Positions 24,440-32,693 of a DNA stretch of 64,000 nt are shown here, one piece after another (the stretch's first letter is position 1; the number at the start of each line of letters is the position of its first letter). The stretch is from Thermoplasmata archaeon. GTDB lineage: Archaea > Thermoplasmatota > Thermoplasmata > Lutacidiplasmatales > SKW197. The notes under the pieces are model-generated. The model was not told the DNA's origin and ran no database searches. It saw nothing but the letters and a program-made list of their open reading frames with translations. Location of the stretch: positions 1-64,000 of the forward strand of contig JAOAJK010000004.1 of assembly GCA_026414225.1 (NCBI GenBank), given 5' to 3'. The translations under genes were made by a program, and so were the position numbers.

Positions 24440-26368
24440 ATGAAATCGTTGCCTGTGATTGTTTGCCTCCTTCTGCTGGTTGGTAGTACCAGCTTTCTGC
24501 TCTCCGGGGAAGATGGAAGCATCTCAAGGATTATTGTACCTAGATTGCTGAGCGAGGACATTGCACCCTACTGCTGGGGCCTGGCAGTTGGGGACATTTT
24601 TGGAAACGGAAGTTTTGCGGTTCTGGCAGGGTCTAACAACAGAGTTGTAGGTCTCTCGCATGAAAATGGCACAAGGATATGGGAGTCCCAGGAATTGAGT
24701 GGTAATGTGAGGAAAATTGCGGTGGGGAATGTCACGGGGGATGCGCGATGTGAGGTGTTGGTAGCTACACACGACGGGCATCTTTACATAATAGATGCCC
24801 TGGAAAATCAAATTCTGCTTGACTGGGATAAGTCACACTTTACGAATGGGGCAATTTTCGGGTTATGCGTTTGTGACCTTGATGGTGATAATGTTAATGA
24901 GATTGTTGTGGGCACAGGGACCGCCAGCATTTCTGTATATAATTACAATGCGGGTCTCCTTTTCATGAAGGGAATGACGATGACCCAGGATGCAGTTTTT
25001 GAGGTCAAAATTGGAGATGTGGATGGTGATGGCCGCAAGGACATTGTGTTTGTGGACTGGCGTGGAAATACAGAGAGCACGGTGAGGGTTCTTGATTACT
25101 ATTTTGGACAGTTTACCCAGAAATTTGCAAGTCCATACATCCCGGGGATTTTATCGGCACTGACTGTTGATGACCTCAATGGAGACGGGGTGGATGAAAT
25201 TGTAGCTGGGAGCGGGGATGGATTTATATGGATAATTTCAATTGGAAATGTCAGCGGAGGCAGCACACGCACGGACACCGTTTTTGTTTCCCATGCCCAG
25301 ATTTTCGGTGTTGCGGTTGGTGATTTTGAAGGAGACGGAATAAAGGATATTGCGTGTACCACATGGGATGGCTATATCTATATTACGGACACCCAGACGA
25401 AGACGGTCAAGTATCTAAGCGAGAAGCGTCCCACTGACATCGGAAATTCAAACAGTGTGCTGTTTTTTGGCCAGTTAAACTCTAGCAAGGAAGTGCTGGT
25501 TGCGACAGAGTCAGGGATTCCGGATATTTCTCCTGGGAGGGTGCTGTTCTACGCAACCAAAAACATTGAGATACTCAATATAGAATACTCCCCCAGATTC
25601 CCAGAGATAAACCAGAATGTCACCTTCAGCGTTGAGATTTTGAGTGTATCTGCAAATATCCAGATTGAACTGAAACTGTCCGAAATTTTGCAGGGCGATG
25701 ACACACTGATAGGAACTGCGATGCTTAAGAACACGCGTCCAAACACGAAATACTATCTGAACTTCACATGGATCCCGGTTTCTGCGGGTTATAAATCAGT
25801 TAAGCTGGAATGCAATGCTGATGGAGAGGTCTTGAATAAGACATCTGCGGTATGTGTTGCCGTCAAGATGGAGCTCTCCATTACAGTAGGTAAATATCTC
25901 AGAAACAAAACCCTGGTTCACGGAGAAAAAATTGAATTGGAACTTACGCGGGGGGAGGTGGTGGAGGTCTCGATCCGGATTGTAAATAACGCTCCATACA
26001 CACTCTTCAATCTAGCTCTGGAGATATTTTTAGATGACAGTCTGTTCATGACGAAGAGGTTTGATATTTCGGGCGCTGAGGAGTTTTCCTTCAAGCTGGA
26101 TACATTCATCATGAACAATGGAACATTTGAACTAACAATCAAATCAAAGCTCATAAATCCGATGGATAACACGGAAAGTATCTATTCCACCTATGTAATT
26201 GATATAACCCTGAGGACACAGGTAGAATATCTCCCCTACATACTTAGTTTGCTTCCTGCAGGGATTATTCTCGTTCTGGTAATTGGAATACTCCTGCTGG
26301 TCCAGAGACAGGCTAAAAAATACAAGAAGCTCTGGCAAATTCCCGAGAATTTCCTCCGTAAAGAATAA
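24440..26368 (+). CDS. Membrane-anchored FG-GAP/VCBS beta-propeller protein
   Basis: A 642-residue surface protein. A signal peptide (residues 1-20) is followed by about 350 residues of propeller-like repeats. Calcium-loop motifs of FG-GAP/VCBS type recur: DLDGDNVNEIVVG, DVDGDGRKDIVF, DLNGDGVDEIVAG and DFEGDGIKDIAC. Two beta-sandwich regions resembling CARDB follow to about 600. One TM helix (about 607-628) and a basic tail end the protein. The outward-facing propeller suggests ligand or partner binding. It heads a tight plus-strand group with three small cytoplasmic proteins and NikR. Confidence 0.85.
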   Translation: MKSLPVIVCLLLLVGSTSFLLSGEDGSISRIIVPRLLSEDIAPYCWGLAVGDIFGNGSFAVLAGSNNRVVGLSHENGTRIWESQELSGNVRKIAVGNVTGDARCEVLVATHDGHLYIIDALENQILLDWDKSHFTNGAIFGLCVCDLDGDNVNEIVVGTGTASISVYNYNAGLLFMKGMTMTQDAVFEVKIGDVDGDGRKDIVFVDWRGNTESTVRVLDYYFGQFTQKFASPYIPGILSALTVDDLNGDGVDEIVAGSGDGFIWIISIGNVSGGSTRTDTVFVSHAQIFGVAVGDFEGDGIKDIACTTWDGYIYITDTQTKTVKYLSEKRPTDIGNSNSVLFFGQLNSSKEVLVATESGIPDISPGRVLFYATKNIEILNIEYSPRFPEINQNVTFSVEILSVSANIQIELKLSEILQGDDTLIGTAMLKNTRPNTKYYLNFTWIPVSAGYKSVKLECNADGEVLNKTSAVCVAVKMELSITVGKYLRNKTLVHGEKIELELTRGEVVEVSIRIVNNAPYTLFNLALEIFLDDSLFMTKRFDISGAEEFSFKLDTFIMNNGTFELTIKSKLINPMDNTESIYSTYVIDITLRTQVEYLPYILSLLPAGIILVLVIGILLLVQRQAKKYKKLWQIPENFLRKE

Positions 26369-26373
26369 GTGCA

Positions 26374-26796
26374 ATGAATGAATACGGGGACTCGAGCAGT
26401 ATGGGAATTGTTTCTGTAGAAATGCTGGCAGCCGCCCTCAGGGAAAAATTAAAGGGTACGGCCTACGAAGAAGAGGATATCGGAAAGCTGGCAGAGTATA
26501 TTATGAGCTTTTTTGGTTTCGAGGATAGAATAATTGATAACATGCTGAACAACGAAGATAGGGATATGTTTTACTTCTTGGAAGATAATGGAATTCTCAG
26601 ATCAGGATTCGAGGACACCACCGTGGAAAAGGGCAAACCGTGGAGGATTCATTACTGGATCCTTAACAAGGAAGAAATCTTTCGAATTGTTGAACAAACA
26701 ACCATGAAGAAGAAGGACACTGAAGAGGAGGTGTATGCCCTCTACGATAATCCCGAACTCTGGAAGAGGGGCGAGGACGACCATGAATCTCAGTGA
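26374..26796 (+). CDS. Small conserved-looking archaeal protein (DUF6015-like)
   Basis: A 140-residue soluble protein starting 5 nt after the FG-GAP gene. The middle holds a compact acidic segment (AEYIMSFFGFEDRIIDNML, then MFYFLEDNGIL) that recalls the uncharacterised archaeal DUF6015 group; this match is from memory and not certain. The rest is charged and mainly helical. It overlaps the next gene by 14 nt, so translation is probably coupled. An internal start at 26401 is possible. Confidence 0.65.
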   Translation: MNEYGDSSSMGIVSVEMLAAALREKLKGTAYEEEDIGKLAEYIMSFFGFEDRIIDNMLNNEDRDMFYFLEDNGILRSGFEDTTVEKGKPWRIHYWILNKEEIFRIVEQTTMKKKDTEEEVYALYDNPELWKRGEDDHESQ

Positions 26797-27010
26797 ACTG
26801 GTAATGACTTTGAAGGAAAAGAGGAAATGGGAGGAGGCAACGATGGAACTGAGCAGGAAGCTTGAGGAGGTAGAGAGACAGATAGAAATTGTCTCTGCGA
26901 ATCTCAGAAACCTGGAGGCGGAGTTAAGTAAAATGAAAGAAATGCTTCATGCTGAACCCGTAGGTAAGGTGGAGATTAGCCCCATCAGGATCAGGGAGGA
27001 GGTGAAATAA
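26783..27010 (+). CDS. Small coiled-coil protein
   Basis: A 75-residue protein starting at ATG 26783 inside the end of the previous gene. Residues about 10-55 form a heptad-rich coiled coil (KLEEVERQIEIVSANLRNLE). The only function visible is oligomerisation. It probably acts with the next, also coiled-coil, protein. Confidence 0.6.
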   Translation: MNLSELVMTLKEKRKWEEATMELSRKLEEVERQIEIVSANLRNLEAELSKMKEMLHAEPVGKVEISPIRIREEVK

Positions 27011-27011
27011 A

Positions 27012-27230
27012 TTGCAGCCAGCGGATACATTTGCAGAAAGAGTGGCAGAGATGGAAAAGGAAGCTGAAACTTTGAAGAAGAAGCTGGCGGCTCTCCATAC
27101 AGAGCGGGAAATTTTGCAGAAGGAACTCAAAAATGCGATAAATCAAACAATGTACTACGATAAACTGTTAAAGGACATGAGGAAGATGTTTCGGCCACTG
27201 ACGATGAAAGAGTTGCTGCTAAGAATGTAG
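27012..27230 (+). CDS. Small coiled-coil protein with TTG start
   Basis: A 72-residue protein whose first half is a coiled coil (AEMEKEAETLKKKLAALHTE). The start is TTG at 27012, supported by GGAGGTGA at 26997-27004, 7 nt upstream; no ATG lies in a suitable place. It begins 1 nt after the stop of the previous coiled-coil gene, so the two may form a heteromeric pair. Function not recognised. Confidence 0.6.
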   Translation: MQPADTFAERVAEMEKEAETLKKKLAALHTEREILQKELKNAINQTMYYDKLLKDMRKMFRPLTMKELLLRM

Positions 27231-27238
27231 GTGAGACC

Positions 27239-27649
27239 ATGGGTGTGGAAAGATTCGGTGTTTCGATAGAGAAGGAGTTGCTTTCCAGATTTGATAGGAT
27301 GATAAAGGACAAAGGATACACGAACAGGTCTGAGGCAATCAGAGATCTGATACGCGATGCATTGCTTGAGAGAGAAGCAGGTATTGAGAAGAAGAATGGT
27401 TTTGGGGCGCTCACAATCGTTTACGACCATGATGCTGGCAATGTAGTAGAAAATCTGCTTCACCTTCAACATGAATGGCACGCTAACATAATTTCAACGA
27501 CCCACATTCACCTTTCAGAACATCTTTGCATGGAACTCATTGCCCTTCGGGGGGAAATAATAGAGATGAATAAGATAGCAGACCATCTCAGGGCACAGAA
27601 AGGCGTGCTTCATGGCAAGCTTATGGTGATCAAAGCTTTTGATGGGTGA
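27239..27649 (+). CDS. nikR: Nickel-responsive regulator NikR
   Basis: A 136-residue ribbon-helix-helix repressor. The N-terminal RHH domain (residues 1-45, VERFGVSIEKELLSRFD and NRSEAIRDLIRD) is joined to an ACT-like metal domain. The four high-affinity nickel ligands are present with E. coli-like spacing: His78, His89, His91 and Cys97. It lies 8 nt after a coiled-coil gene and closes the operon. No nickel transporter or nickel enzyme gene is recognised nearby. Confidence 0.92.
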   Translation: MGVERFGVSIEKELLSRFDRMIKDKGYTNRSEAIRDLIRDALLEREAGIEKKNGFGALTIVYDHDAGNVVENLLHLQHEWHANIISTTHIHLSEHLCMELIALRGEIIEMNKIADHLRAQKGVLHGKLMVIKAFDG

Positions 27650-27651
27650 GA

Positions 27652-28101
27652 TTACTCATATATCCAGTTTTCTGTGACGAGCTTGTATTCGTAAATCTCC
27701 TCCTTTGTGAAAAAGAGCCCGATTTCTCGCTCGGCACTTGCTAGGGAATCCGAACCGTGGATTATGTTTCTTCCCAGGTCTATAGAGTAATCTCCCCTGA
27801 TAGTCCCGGGAAGGGATTCCTGTGGATTGGTTTTCCCCATCATGTCTCTCACAAGCTTAACCGCATTCTTCCCCTCAATCACCATCGCGATCACAGGTGC
27901 CGAGGTTATATATGCTACAAGTCCCTCAAAGAATTTCTTGCCCCTGTGTTCTCCGTAATGTTTCTCAGCCAGGTCTCTGGTAATCCAGAGCATCTTCATC
28001 GCTACAATCTTTAAGCCCCTTCTCTCGAACCTGGCGATAATTTCACCGCAAACCCCTCTCTGAACCGCATCAGGTTTCAACATTACAAAGGTGCGTTCCA
28101 T
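27652..28101 (-). CDS. ndk: Nucleoside diphosphate kinase
   Basis: A 149-residue enzyme that balances NTP/NDP pools through a phosphohistidine intermediate. The active-site motif NIIHGSDS is intact, and [16 protein letters not shown] is the usual N-terminus. It is the last gene of the L7Ae-eS28-eL24-ndk cluster, an arrangement common in archaea. Its stop lies 2 nt from that of the convergent nikR. Confidence 0.95.
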   Translation of the reverse strand: MERTFVMLKPDAVQRGVCGEIIARFERRGLKIVAMKMLWITRDLAEKHYGEHRGKKFFEGLVAYITSAPVIAMVIEGKNAVKLVRDMMGKTNPQESLPGTIRGDYSIDLGRNIIHGSDSLASAEREIGLFFTKEEIYEYKLVTENWIYE

Positions 28102-28105
28102 GGGC

Positions 28106-28378
28106 TCACTCCTTCTTTTCTACTTTCTTTTCCTTTGACTCCGGCTTGGCAGGCACAACAATCTTCTTTACAGCCTTCTTTCTCTCCTTCCTTGCAGTTC
28201 CCTTGGTAAACACACCAGTCCACTTCAACTTTCTTGGATTTCTTGCAAACTCTAGGAGATTTTTCTGGCATCTTCTTGAGCAGAAATTGTAGATTGTGCC
28301 ATCTTTCTTTATAAACATCTTTCCTGTGCCTGGTTCAATCGGGTTTCCGCAAAAAGAGCACGTTTTGATTGCTGGCAT
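28106..28378 (-). CDS. rpl24e: Ribosomal protein eL24
   Basis: A 90-residue large-subunit protein. It has the zinc ribbon typical of archaeal L24e ([13 protein letters not shown], then FCSRRCQKN) and the RNPRKLKWT segment. A Lys-rich extension of about 25 residues follows, longer than in many archaea. It sits between eS28 and ndk, 4 nt from ndk. Confidence 0.93.
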   Translation of the reverse strand: MPAIKTCSFCGNPIEPGTGKMFIKKDGTIYNFCSRRCQKNLLEFARNPRKLKWTGVFTKGTARKERKKAVKKIVVPAKPESKEKKVEKKE

Positions 28379-28390
28379 GTTTTCATCTCC

Positions 28391-28600
28391 TCATTTCACG
28401 GTGAGTTTTCTTGCTTCGCGGGCAGTTTCACGCAGATGGAGAATGTCGCCTACCTGCACCGGACCAATGATGTTTCGGGTTATAATCTTCCCTTTATCCC
28501 TTCCATCAAGGATTCTAACTTTAACCTGTGTTGCCTCACCTGTCATTCCAGTTCTTCCTATGATTTCTACAACCTCTGCATTGGCAGATTCGTCAGGCAT
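28391..28600 (-). CDS. rps28e: Ribosomal protein eS28
   Basis: A 69-residue small-subunit OB-fold protein of normal length. Recognisable features are [20 protein letters not shown], the [13 protein letters not shown] segment and the [11 protein letters not shown] ending, which is nearly invariant in the family. It is cotranscribed with L7Ae (22 nt upstream) and eL24 (12 nt downstream). Confidence 0.95.
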   Translation of the reverse strand: MPDESANAEVVEIIGRTGMTGEATQVKVRILDGRDKGKIITRNIIGPVQVGDILHLRETAREARKLTVK

Positions 28601-28622
28601 TCATCTCACCTGCTGATTTCAC

Positions 28623-28994
28623 TCACTTCTTAAGATTTTTAATCGCCTGCTCGATTTCATCCATGAGGGGCTTTCCCTTTCCGAAATCAACGATTGCGAC
28701 CGAGGCGGACTGTTTCTCGAGTCCGGCCGCGTTTCCGAGGGAAACCTTGCTTGGCACATACCCGTAGGGAATTTTCTTCTCCTCGCAGAGCATCGGAATG
28801 TGGGCAAGAATTTCCGGTGGTTCAACATCCTCCGCCATTACCACAAACTTTGCATCACCTCGTTCGAGAACTTTTGTAACTTCGTTGGTGCCTTTCTTCA
28901 CCTTGCCAGTTTCCCTTGCCATCTGCACCAGCTGATAAATCTTATCCGCAACCTCTTTCGGGGTTTCGAACCTTACATACATCGGTTTCGCCAT
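28623..28994 (-). CDS. rpl7ae: Ribosomal protein L7Ae (also box C/D and H/ACA RNP component)
   Basis: A 123-residue kink-turn-binding protein of the ribosome, box C/D and H/ACA RNPs and RNase P. The RNA-contact segment KKGTNEVTKVLERG and the downstream VMAEDVEPPEI are conserved. ATG 28994 is preferred over GTG 29003 because AGAGGTG lies 6 nt before it. The mRNA has a leader of about 48 nt, in which a K-loop-like element (29025-29042) overlaps a hairpin (29012-29026). L7Ae may therefore repress its own translation. Confidence 0.95.
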   Translation of the reverse strand: MAKPMYVRFETPKEVADKIYQLVQMARETGKVKKGTNEVTKVLERGDAKFVVMAEDVEPPEILAHIPMLCEEKKIPYGYVPSKVSLGNAAGLEKQSASVAIVDFGKGKPLMDEIEQAIKNLKK

Positions 28995-29011
28995 ATCTGA
29001 CACCTCTTTCT

Positions 29012-29042
29012 GCTATTTTTTATAGCCTCATTATTCACAGGC
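29012..29042 (-). promoter_or_regulatory. Candidate L7Ae-binding K-loop overlapping a hairpin in the L7Ae leader
   Basis: On the minus strand 29042 to 29025 reads GCC-TGT-GA-ATAAT-GA-GGC: a 3-bp C-stem, a three-nucleotide bulge ending in U, tandem sheared G-A pairs and a terminal loop, which is the kink-loop recognised by L7Ae. Next comes GCTAT-AAAAA-ATAGC (29026-29012), which shares two bases with the K-loop stem, so the two folds compete. The ribosome-binding site and ATG 28994 follow. L7Ae self-repression through leader kink-turns is known in some archaea; its use here is inferred. Confidence 0.5.
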
Positions 29043-29063
29043 AAAGGGGTTTACATGGAAATG

Positions 29064-29072
29064 GTATATATA
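29064..29072 (-). promoter_or_regulatory. TATA-like box of the L7Ae operon
   Basis: TATATATAA (plus-strand reading) lies about 26 nt before position 29042, so transcription should begin close to the 5' edge of the K-loop. Confidence 0.5.
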
Positions 29073-29132
29073 ACTTTGCTTCTGAGAATTTGGGTCACTT
29101 CAGTGTCTCTCTCTATGGTACACACAAAATCA

Positions 29133-29141
29133 ATTTATACT
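29133..29141 (+). promoter_or_regulatory. TATA-like box of the glycosyltransferase gene
   Basis: ATTTATACT centred 26 nt before ATG 29163, consistent with a leaderless mRNA and with rejecting the upstream in-frame ATG at 29055. Confidence 0.45.
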
Positions 29142-29162
29142 TTCTGCATCTTCACTTTTAAA

Positions 29163-30242
29163 ATGCAGAGAAAAATCTGTATAATCCATGATTTCTTTTT
29201 CAGTGCTGGTGGAGGAGAAAAACTTGTGCTTACCCTAGCAAAAGCCCTCGGGGCTGATGTGTATACCACCCATGTAGAAAGGAGAGTGCTGGAAAATCTC
29301 GGTTATGAGAATGTACCCGTGTATTCTATCGGGGATGTACCTGCTAACCAGTTTCTAGCTGCGGAAATCTCCACTCTTTGGTATTCCACACTCCATCTGA
29401 AAGATAAGTATGATGTTTACATTCTTTCAGGCAACTGGGCGCACTGTGCAGCCCTCCATCACCATCCAAACATTTTCTACTGCCACACTCCCGTGCGTTA
29501 CTTTTACGATTCCAGGGAGCGATTTCTCGGAAATTTCGGTCCTCTGATGCGGAGTTTCCTGAAAACCATAATCTGGCTGCAGAGCAGATATGATAGATAC
29601 ACGGTAAGACATGTGGACCAGATTGTGGCTAACAGCAGAAATGTGCAGCAACGGATAAGAAGATATTATGGGCGAGAATCAGTGCTGGTCCATCCCCCTG
29701 TAGATACTGATAGATACAGGTTTGAAAGGGTGGGCGAATACTGGCTCTCCGTTAATCGCATCACACCTGACAAAAGAATAGAACTCCAGTGCGAAATTTT
29801 TAGAAAACTGAGGAACGAGAGATTAATTGTCGCCGGAAAAATAGAGCGGCAGGCAGGAGAATACTTTCAATCTTTAAAACCACCGGAGAACATCGAGTTC
29901 CTCGGTGAGTGTAGCGAGACGGAGCTTATGAAACTTTATGCAAACTGCAAGGGATTGATTACCACCGCTATTGATGAGGACTTTGGAATGACTCCGCTTG
30001 AAGCAATGGCGTCGGGAAAGGTTGTGCTGGCGGTTAACGAGGGGGGCTATAGAGAAACAGTTGTGGATGGCGTAACTGGCTGGCTTTTGCCCCCAACTCC
30101 AGATGCGTTTGTTCGAAAAGTGAGGGAGGTTGATGAGAAGACACTTCTTGGAATGAAAGACAGCTGTATTGCCCATGCCAGAAAATTCGATGTAAAGGTA
30201 TTCGTGGGGAAGATGGAGGAATTGATCGAGAAGCTCTGTTAG
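29163..30242 (+). CDS. GT4-type glycosyltransferase
   Basis: A 359-residue GT-B fold enzyme. The N-terminal domain opens with IHDFFFSAGGGEKLVLTLAKAL (glycine-rich acceptor loop). The C-terminal domain has RITPDKRIELQCEIFRKL and the EDFGMTPLEAMASGK nucleotide-sugar site, with the retaining-enzyme Glu pair. No membrane helix is seen. It probably adds a sugar to a surface glycan or lipid; donor and acceptor are unknown. The rfbB gene 3.5 kb away could supply a deoxysugar precursor. Its stop overlaps that of the convergent OB-like gene by 4 nt. Confidence 0.88.
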   Translation: MQRKICIIHDFFFSAGGGEKLVLTLAKALGADVYTTHVERRVLENLGYENVPVYSIGDVPANQFLAAEISTLWYSTLHLKDKYDVYILSGNWAHCAALHHHPNIFYCHTPVRYFYDSRERFLGNFGPLMRSFLKTIIWLQSRYDRYTVRHVDQIVANSRNVQQRIRRYYGRESVLVHPPVDTDRYRFERVGEYWLSVNRITPDKRIELQCEIFRKLRNERLIVAGKIERQAGEYFQSLKPPENIEFLGECSETELMKLYANCKGLITTAIDEDFGMTPLEAMASGKVVLAVNEGGYRETVVDGVTGWLLPPTPDAFVRKVREVDEKTLLGMKDSCIAHARKFDVKVFVGKMEELIEKLC

Positions 30243-30955
30243 CAGATTCTGATGCAGCTTTCATCTCCAAAAACAAGGTTCCATTTTCCGTAATGGGAGT
30301 TGTAAATAAAATGACCGAAAATTTCCACAGTAATACCTCTCTCCAAGTATCTGCCTGTGCAATCTGTCTGGACGTTGACATCATAAGCGATGCAAGAGAG
30401 TGTGTAACCGGCATTCGAGATTTCTACCTGGGTTCCCGTAAGTTTCCCACTTGTCGCATTTTTAAGAAGGGTTATCGAGGTTATGCTCCCAGAAGTGTTG
30501 AGATATAGCCCTTCAAACCGCCCAGGTGATTCCAGCAGTGTCTCTAAAGGGACCTTCAGTTCACATGGTTCTGCCAAAACCTCGATAGCATTCTTATCAC
30601 TAAGATAGATCTCAATTTCGCCAGCATACTCTCTGACCTCTCCAGTAAACCTCAGGTTTGAGCCTGGTAAAGGATTGAGTTTCCGGAAGTCCACAAATGC
30701 GTTGTTTACAGCATAGAACCCGATGCTACAGTTTACCTCCTGGTCCCTGATTTCCCCATTCACATAATTGTCGGCAATCCTGCAGTTTCCCAGTAACCCT
30801 TCGGTGGTAATTCTCTTCCCTATGTGGGCCTGGGAGATTTTAGAGAGCGGCACAAATTCCGGTTTCGACTGGATGCTGTAAAGGAAAAGCAGGAATGTGG
30901 CCATGACCGCAAGTAATGTGATTATCACAACCAGCGAAATCCTTTTTTTCTCCAT
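30239..30955 (-). CDS. Membrane-anchored protein with OB-fold-like domains
   Basis: A 238-residue protein with one N-terminal TM helix (about residues 6-27). Two beta-rich regions follow (about 40-130 and 135-235). Each resembles an OB fold (GKRITTEGLLGNCRI, then LRFTGEVREYAGEIEIYL; later EISNAGYTLSCIAYD). Several Cys could form disulfides outside the cell. Its ATG overlaps the stop of the signal-peptidase fusion by one base (TAATG), so the two are translationally coupled. Function is unknown. Confidence 0.65.
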   Translation of the reverse strand: MEKKRISLVVIITLLAVMATFLLFLYSIQSKPEFVPLSKISQAHIGKRITTEGLLGNCRIADNYVNGEIRDQEVNCSIGFYAVNNAFVDFRKLNPLPGSNLRFTGEVREYAGEIEIYLSDKNAIEVLAEPCELKVPLETLLESPGRFEGLYLNTSGSITSITLLKNATSGKLTGTQVEISNAGYTLSCIAYDVNVQTDCTGRYLERGITVEIFGHFIYNSHYGKWNLVFGDESCIRIC

Positions 30956-32619
30956 TAAACATCGCCCTCAAACATAAGTTCCGGGTATTTTTCTTCTAGA
31001 ATGTAGAATATGGTCTTTGCGGTAATGTAAGATACGAGAAGGACAGGGAAAAGGAACACAAGATAGAGAAGGAGGGAAACAGCACCTACGATTAGCAGGG
31101 AGGTGAAATCGACTGGCATGGAGAATATCTGGGGGTAGAGATAGACGAAGATTGTGATTAGGAGGGTGCTTGTCAGCGAGCCGAGATAGAATTCAGCCCT
31201 GTATCTGCATCCCAGCCTGAAGAAAATGAGGGTTACGAGAACTGCGGCTGAGAGTATGGCAACAGGCAGGGAGAACAGGGCCACCGGGAAAAATGGCACT
31301 GAGATTAGGGCCGCCTGTCCAGCAATCTTTTTGCCCTTGACCTTTATCCAGTCAATCTTTATCAAAAAGCCGAAGACCTTTGAAGTTTTTTCTCTGACAA
31401 CCGCTTTTACTTTATCAGTCCAGCCCATCTGAATTTTTCTGATCTGGAACCTCCCACCCAGATATTCTCCCCAGAGCAGGATCTCGTCTACAAGGAGCGA
31501 AAGAAGCAGCATCACGACAACGACGAGGACCGCAAAAACCAGGCCTGAAACTATGTCCAGCAAAATCACAGCAATATATGGGTTATAGTCCAGCAGGGCG
31601 GTGATAAAATCGTCAGGTAACACGACCCAGAATGGCGAAGAGTAAGCCACAATTTTTCCGTTGTACACTCCCGGTTTGGTTGTAGAATAGGCGAAGAATG
31701 TGGTAGAAATAGTATCGTATTTTCCCCCCTGGATTACCATTACATTTCGGCTTACTGCACCTATCTCTTTGATGTCTCCATCCATGAATACCACGCATTT
31801 AAGGGGTAAAAAGCCATCATTGGTTATTGTCACTTCTTGGGTCTTGGTAGCATTTGGTGGGAGTGTTACTTCTAGGTTTGCTGGCTCTGGTTCCTCTCCT
31901 ACACCCGCGGACACGGTGACTATGGAGTTGGCGAAGAGTAGGGTGGAGAGCATCATCGCAAGAAATGCGACAAAAGTGTAGAGAAAAACCCTCCTGACCC
32001 TGACTTTATCTGGCCCCAGTATCAGATTGAGCTTCTTGTACTTTTTGGCTCCCCCATCCTCCCACATGAAAAGGAGAAGAACGAAGGCGATTGCCGGAAC
32101 AACCAGTGGAGCTACCGCAAACGGAGTGCCTGCGCTCGTTATGCTTTTGGAGATGGAATTTGTTAGGTCTCCCAGAGCGATGAATAGATTGCCAACAAGC
32201 GGAATTTTCAGGGGTAAACTGCCGACACCAACTGCCTTGCCGAGAAAGTGATTCTCACGGATGTATGGTTCCACTATGTGCGGGCCAGATTGATCAGGAA
32301 ATTCGTTTGCATCTCCCTTCGTGGCGAGCAGAATCTCACCGTTTTCTACCCTGATATCAATCACCCTGTGGAGCACATACTTGTCCTTTTCAATATAGCT
32401 TTTGTAAACAATTATGTCTCCGACCCTGACATCTGAAATTTTACAGGGGTGCCAGAAAATTACATCTCCCCTTGAGAGGGTCGGCTCCATACTTCCACTC
32501 ATGACCACACTCACGGGCATTGGCCTAACTTCAGAGATCGAGAGAAATCGGGCTACCAGTATCAGGACGACAACGATGAAGACCACATCGGACACATGCT
32601 TCTTCAGGCTGAAACGCAT
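30955..32619 (-). CDS. Signal peptidase I (S26B) fused to a polytopic membrane domain
   Basis: A 554-residue protein, about three times the length of an ordinary archaeal signal peptidase. Residues 1-165 are the peptidase: an N-terminal TM helix, catalytic Ser43 in MSGSMEPTLSRGD and His84 in YVLHRVI, the archaeal/eukaryotic Ser-His arrangement, then TKGDANEFPD. After a further TM helix comes a beta-sandwich domain (about 240-335) and at least six TM helices to the end. It probably processes exported preproteins; the added domain has no assigned role. A TATA-like element lies about 27 nt before ATG 32619. Confidence 0.85.
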   Translation of the reverse strand: MRFSLKKHVSDVVFIVVVLILVARFLSISEVRPMPVSVVMSGSMEPTLSRGDVIFWHPCKISDVRVGDIIVYKSYIEKDKYVLHRVIDIRVENGEILLATKGDANEFPDQSGPHIVEPYIRENHFLGKAVGVGSLPLKIPLVGNLFIALGDLTNSISKSITSAGTPFAVAPLVVPAIAFVLLLFMWEDGGAKKYKKLNLILGPDKVRVRRVFLYTFVAFLAMMLSTLLFANSIVTVSAGVGEEPEPANLEVTLPPNATKTQEVTITNDGFLPLKCVVFMDGDIKEIGAVSRNVMVIQGGKYDTISTTFFAYSTTKPGVYNGKIVAYSSPFWVVLPDDFITALLDYNPYIAVILLDIVSGLVFAVLVVVVMLLLSLLVDEILLWGEYLGGRFQIRKIQMGWTDKVKAVVREKTSKVFGFLIKIDWIKVKGKKIAGQAALISVPFFPVALFSLPVAILSAAVLVTLIFFRLGCRYRAEFYLGSLTSTLLITIFVYLYPQIFSMPVDFTSLLIVGAVSLLLYLVFLFPVLLVSYITAKTIFYILEEKYPELMFEGDV

Positions 32620-32693
32620 TTATTTAAGTAAGTTTATTCTGATATTTTAAGTTATTTGTGAACTTGCCTGATATAGAAGAGGTGGAGCGTTTT

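Noticed and set aside
24273-24527. 84-codon minus-strand ORF crossing the rtcB start, ending after MVVEGEIHDMEWSTEETN
   Set aside because: It overlaps rtcB in another frame and crosses the divergent promoter. No conserved features; the start of rtcB explains the ribosome-binding site.
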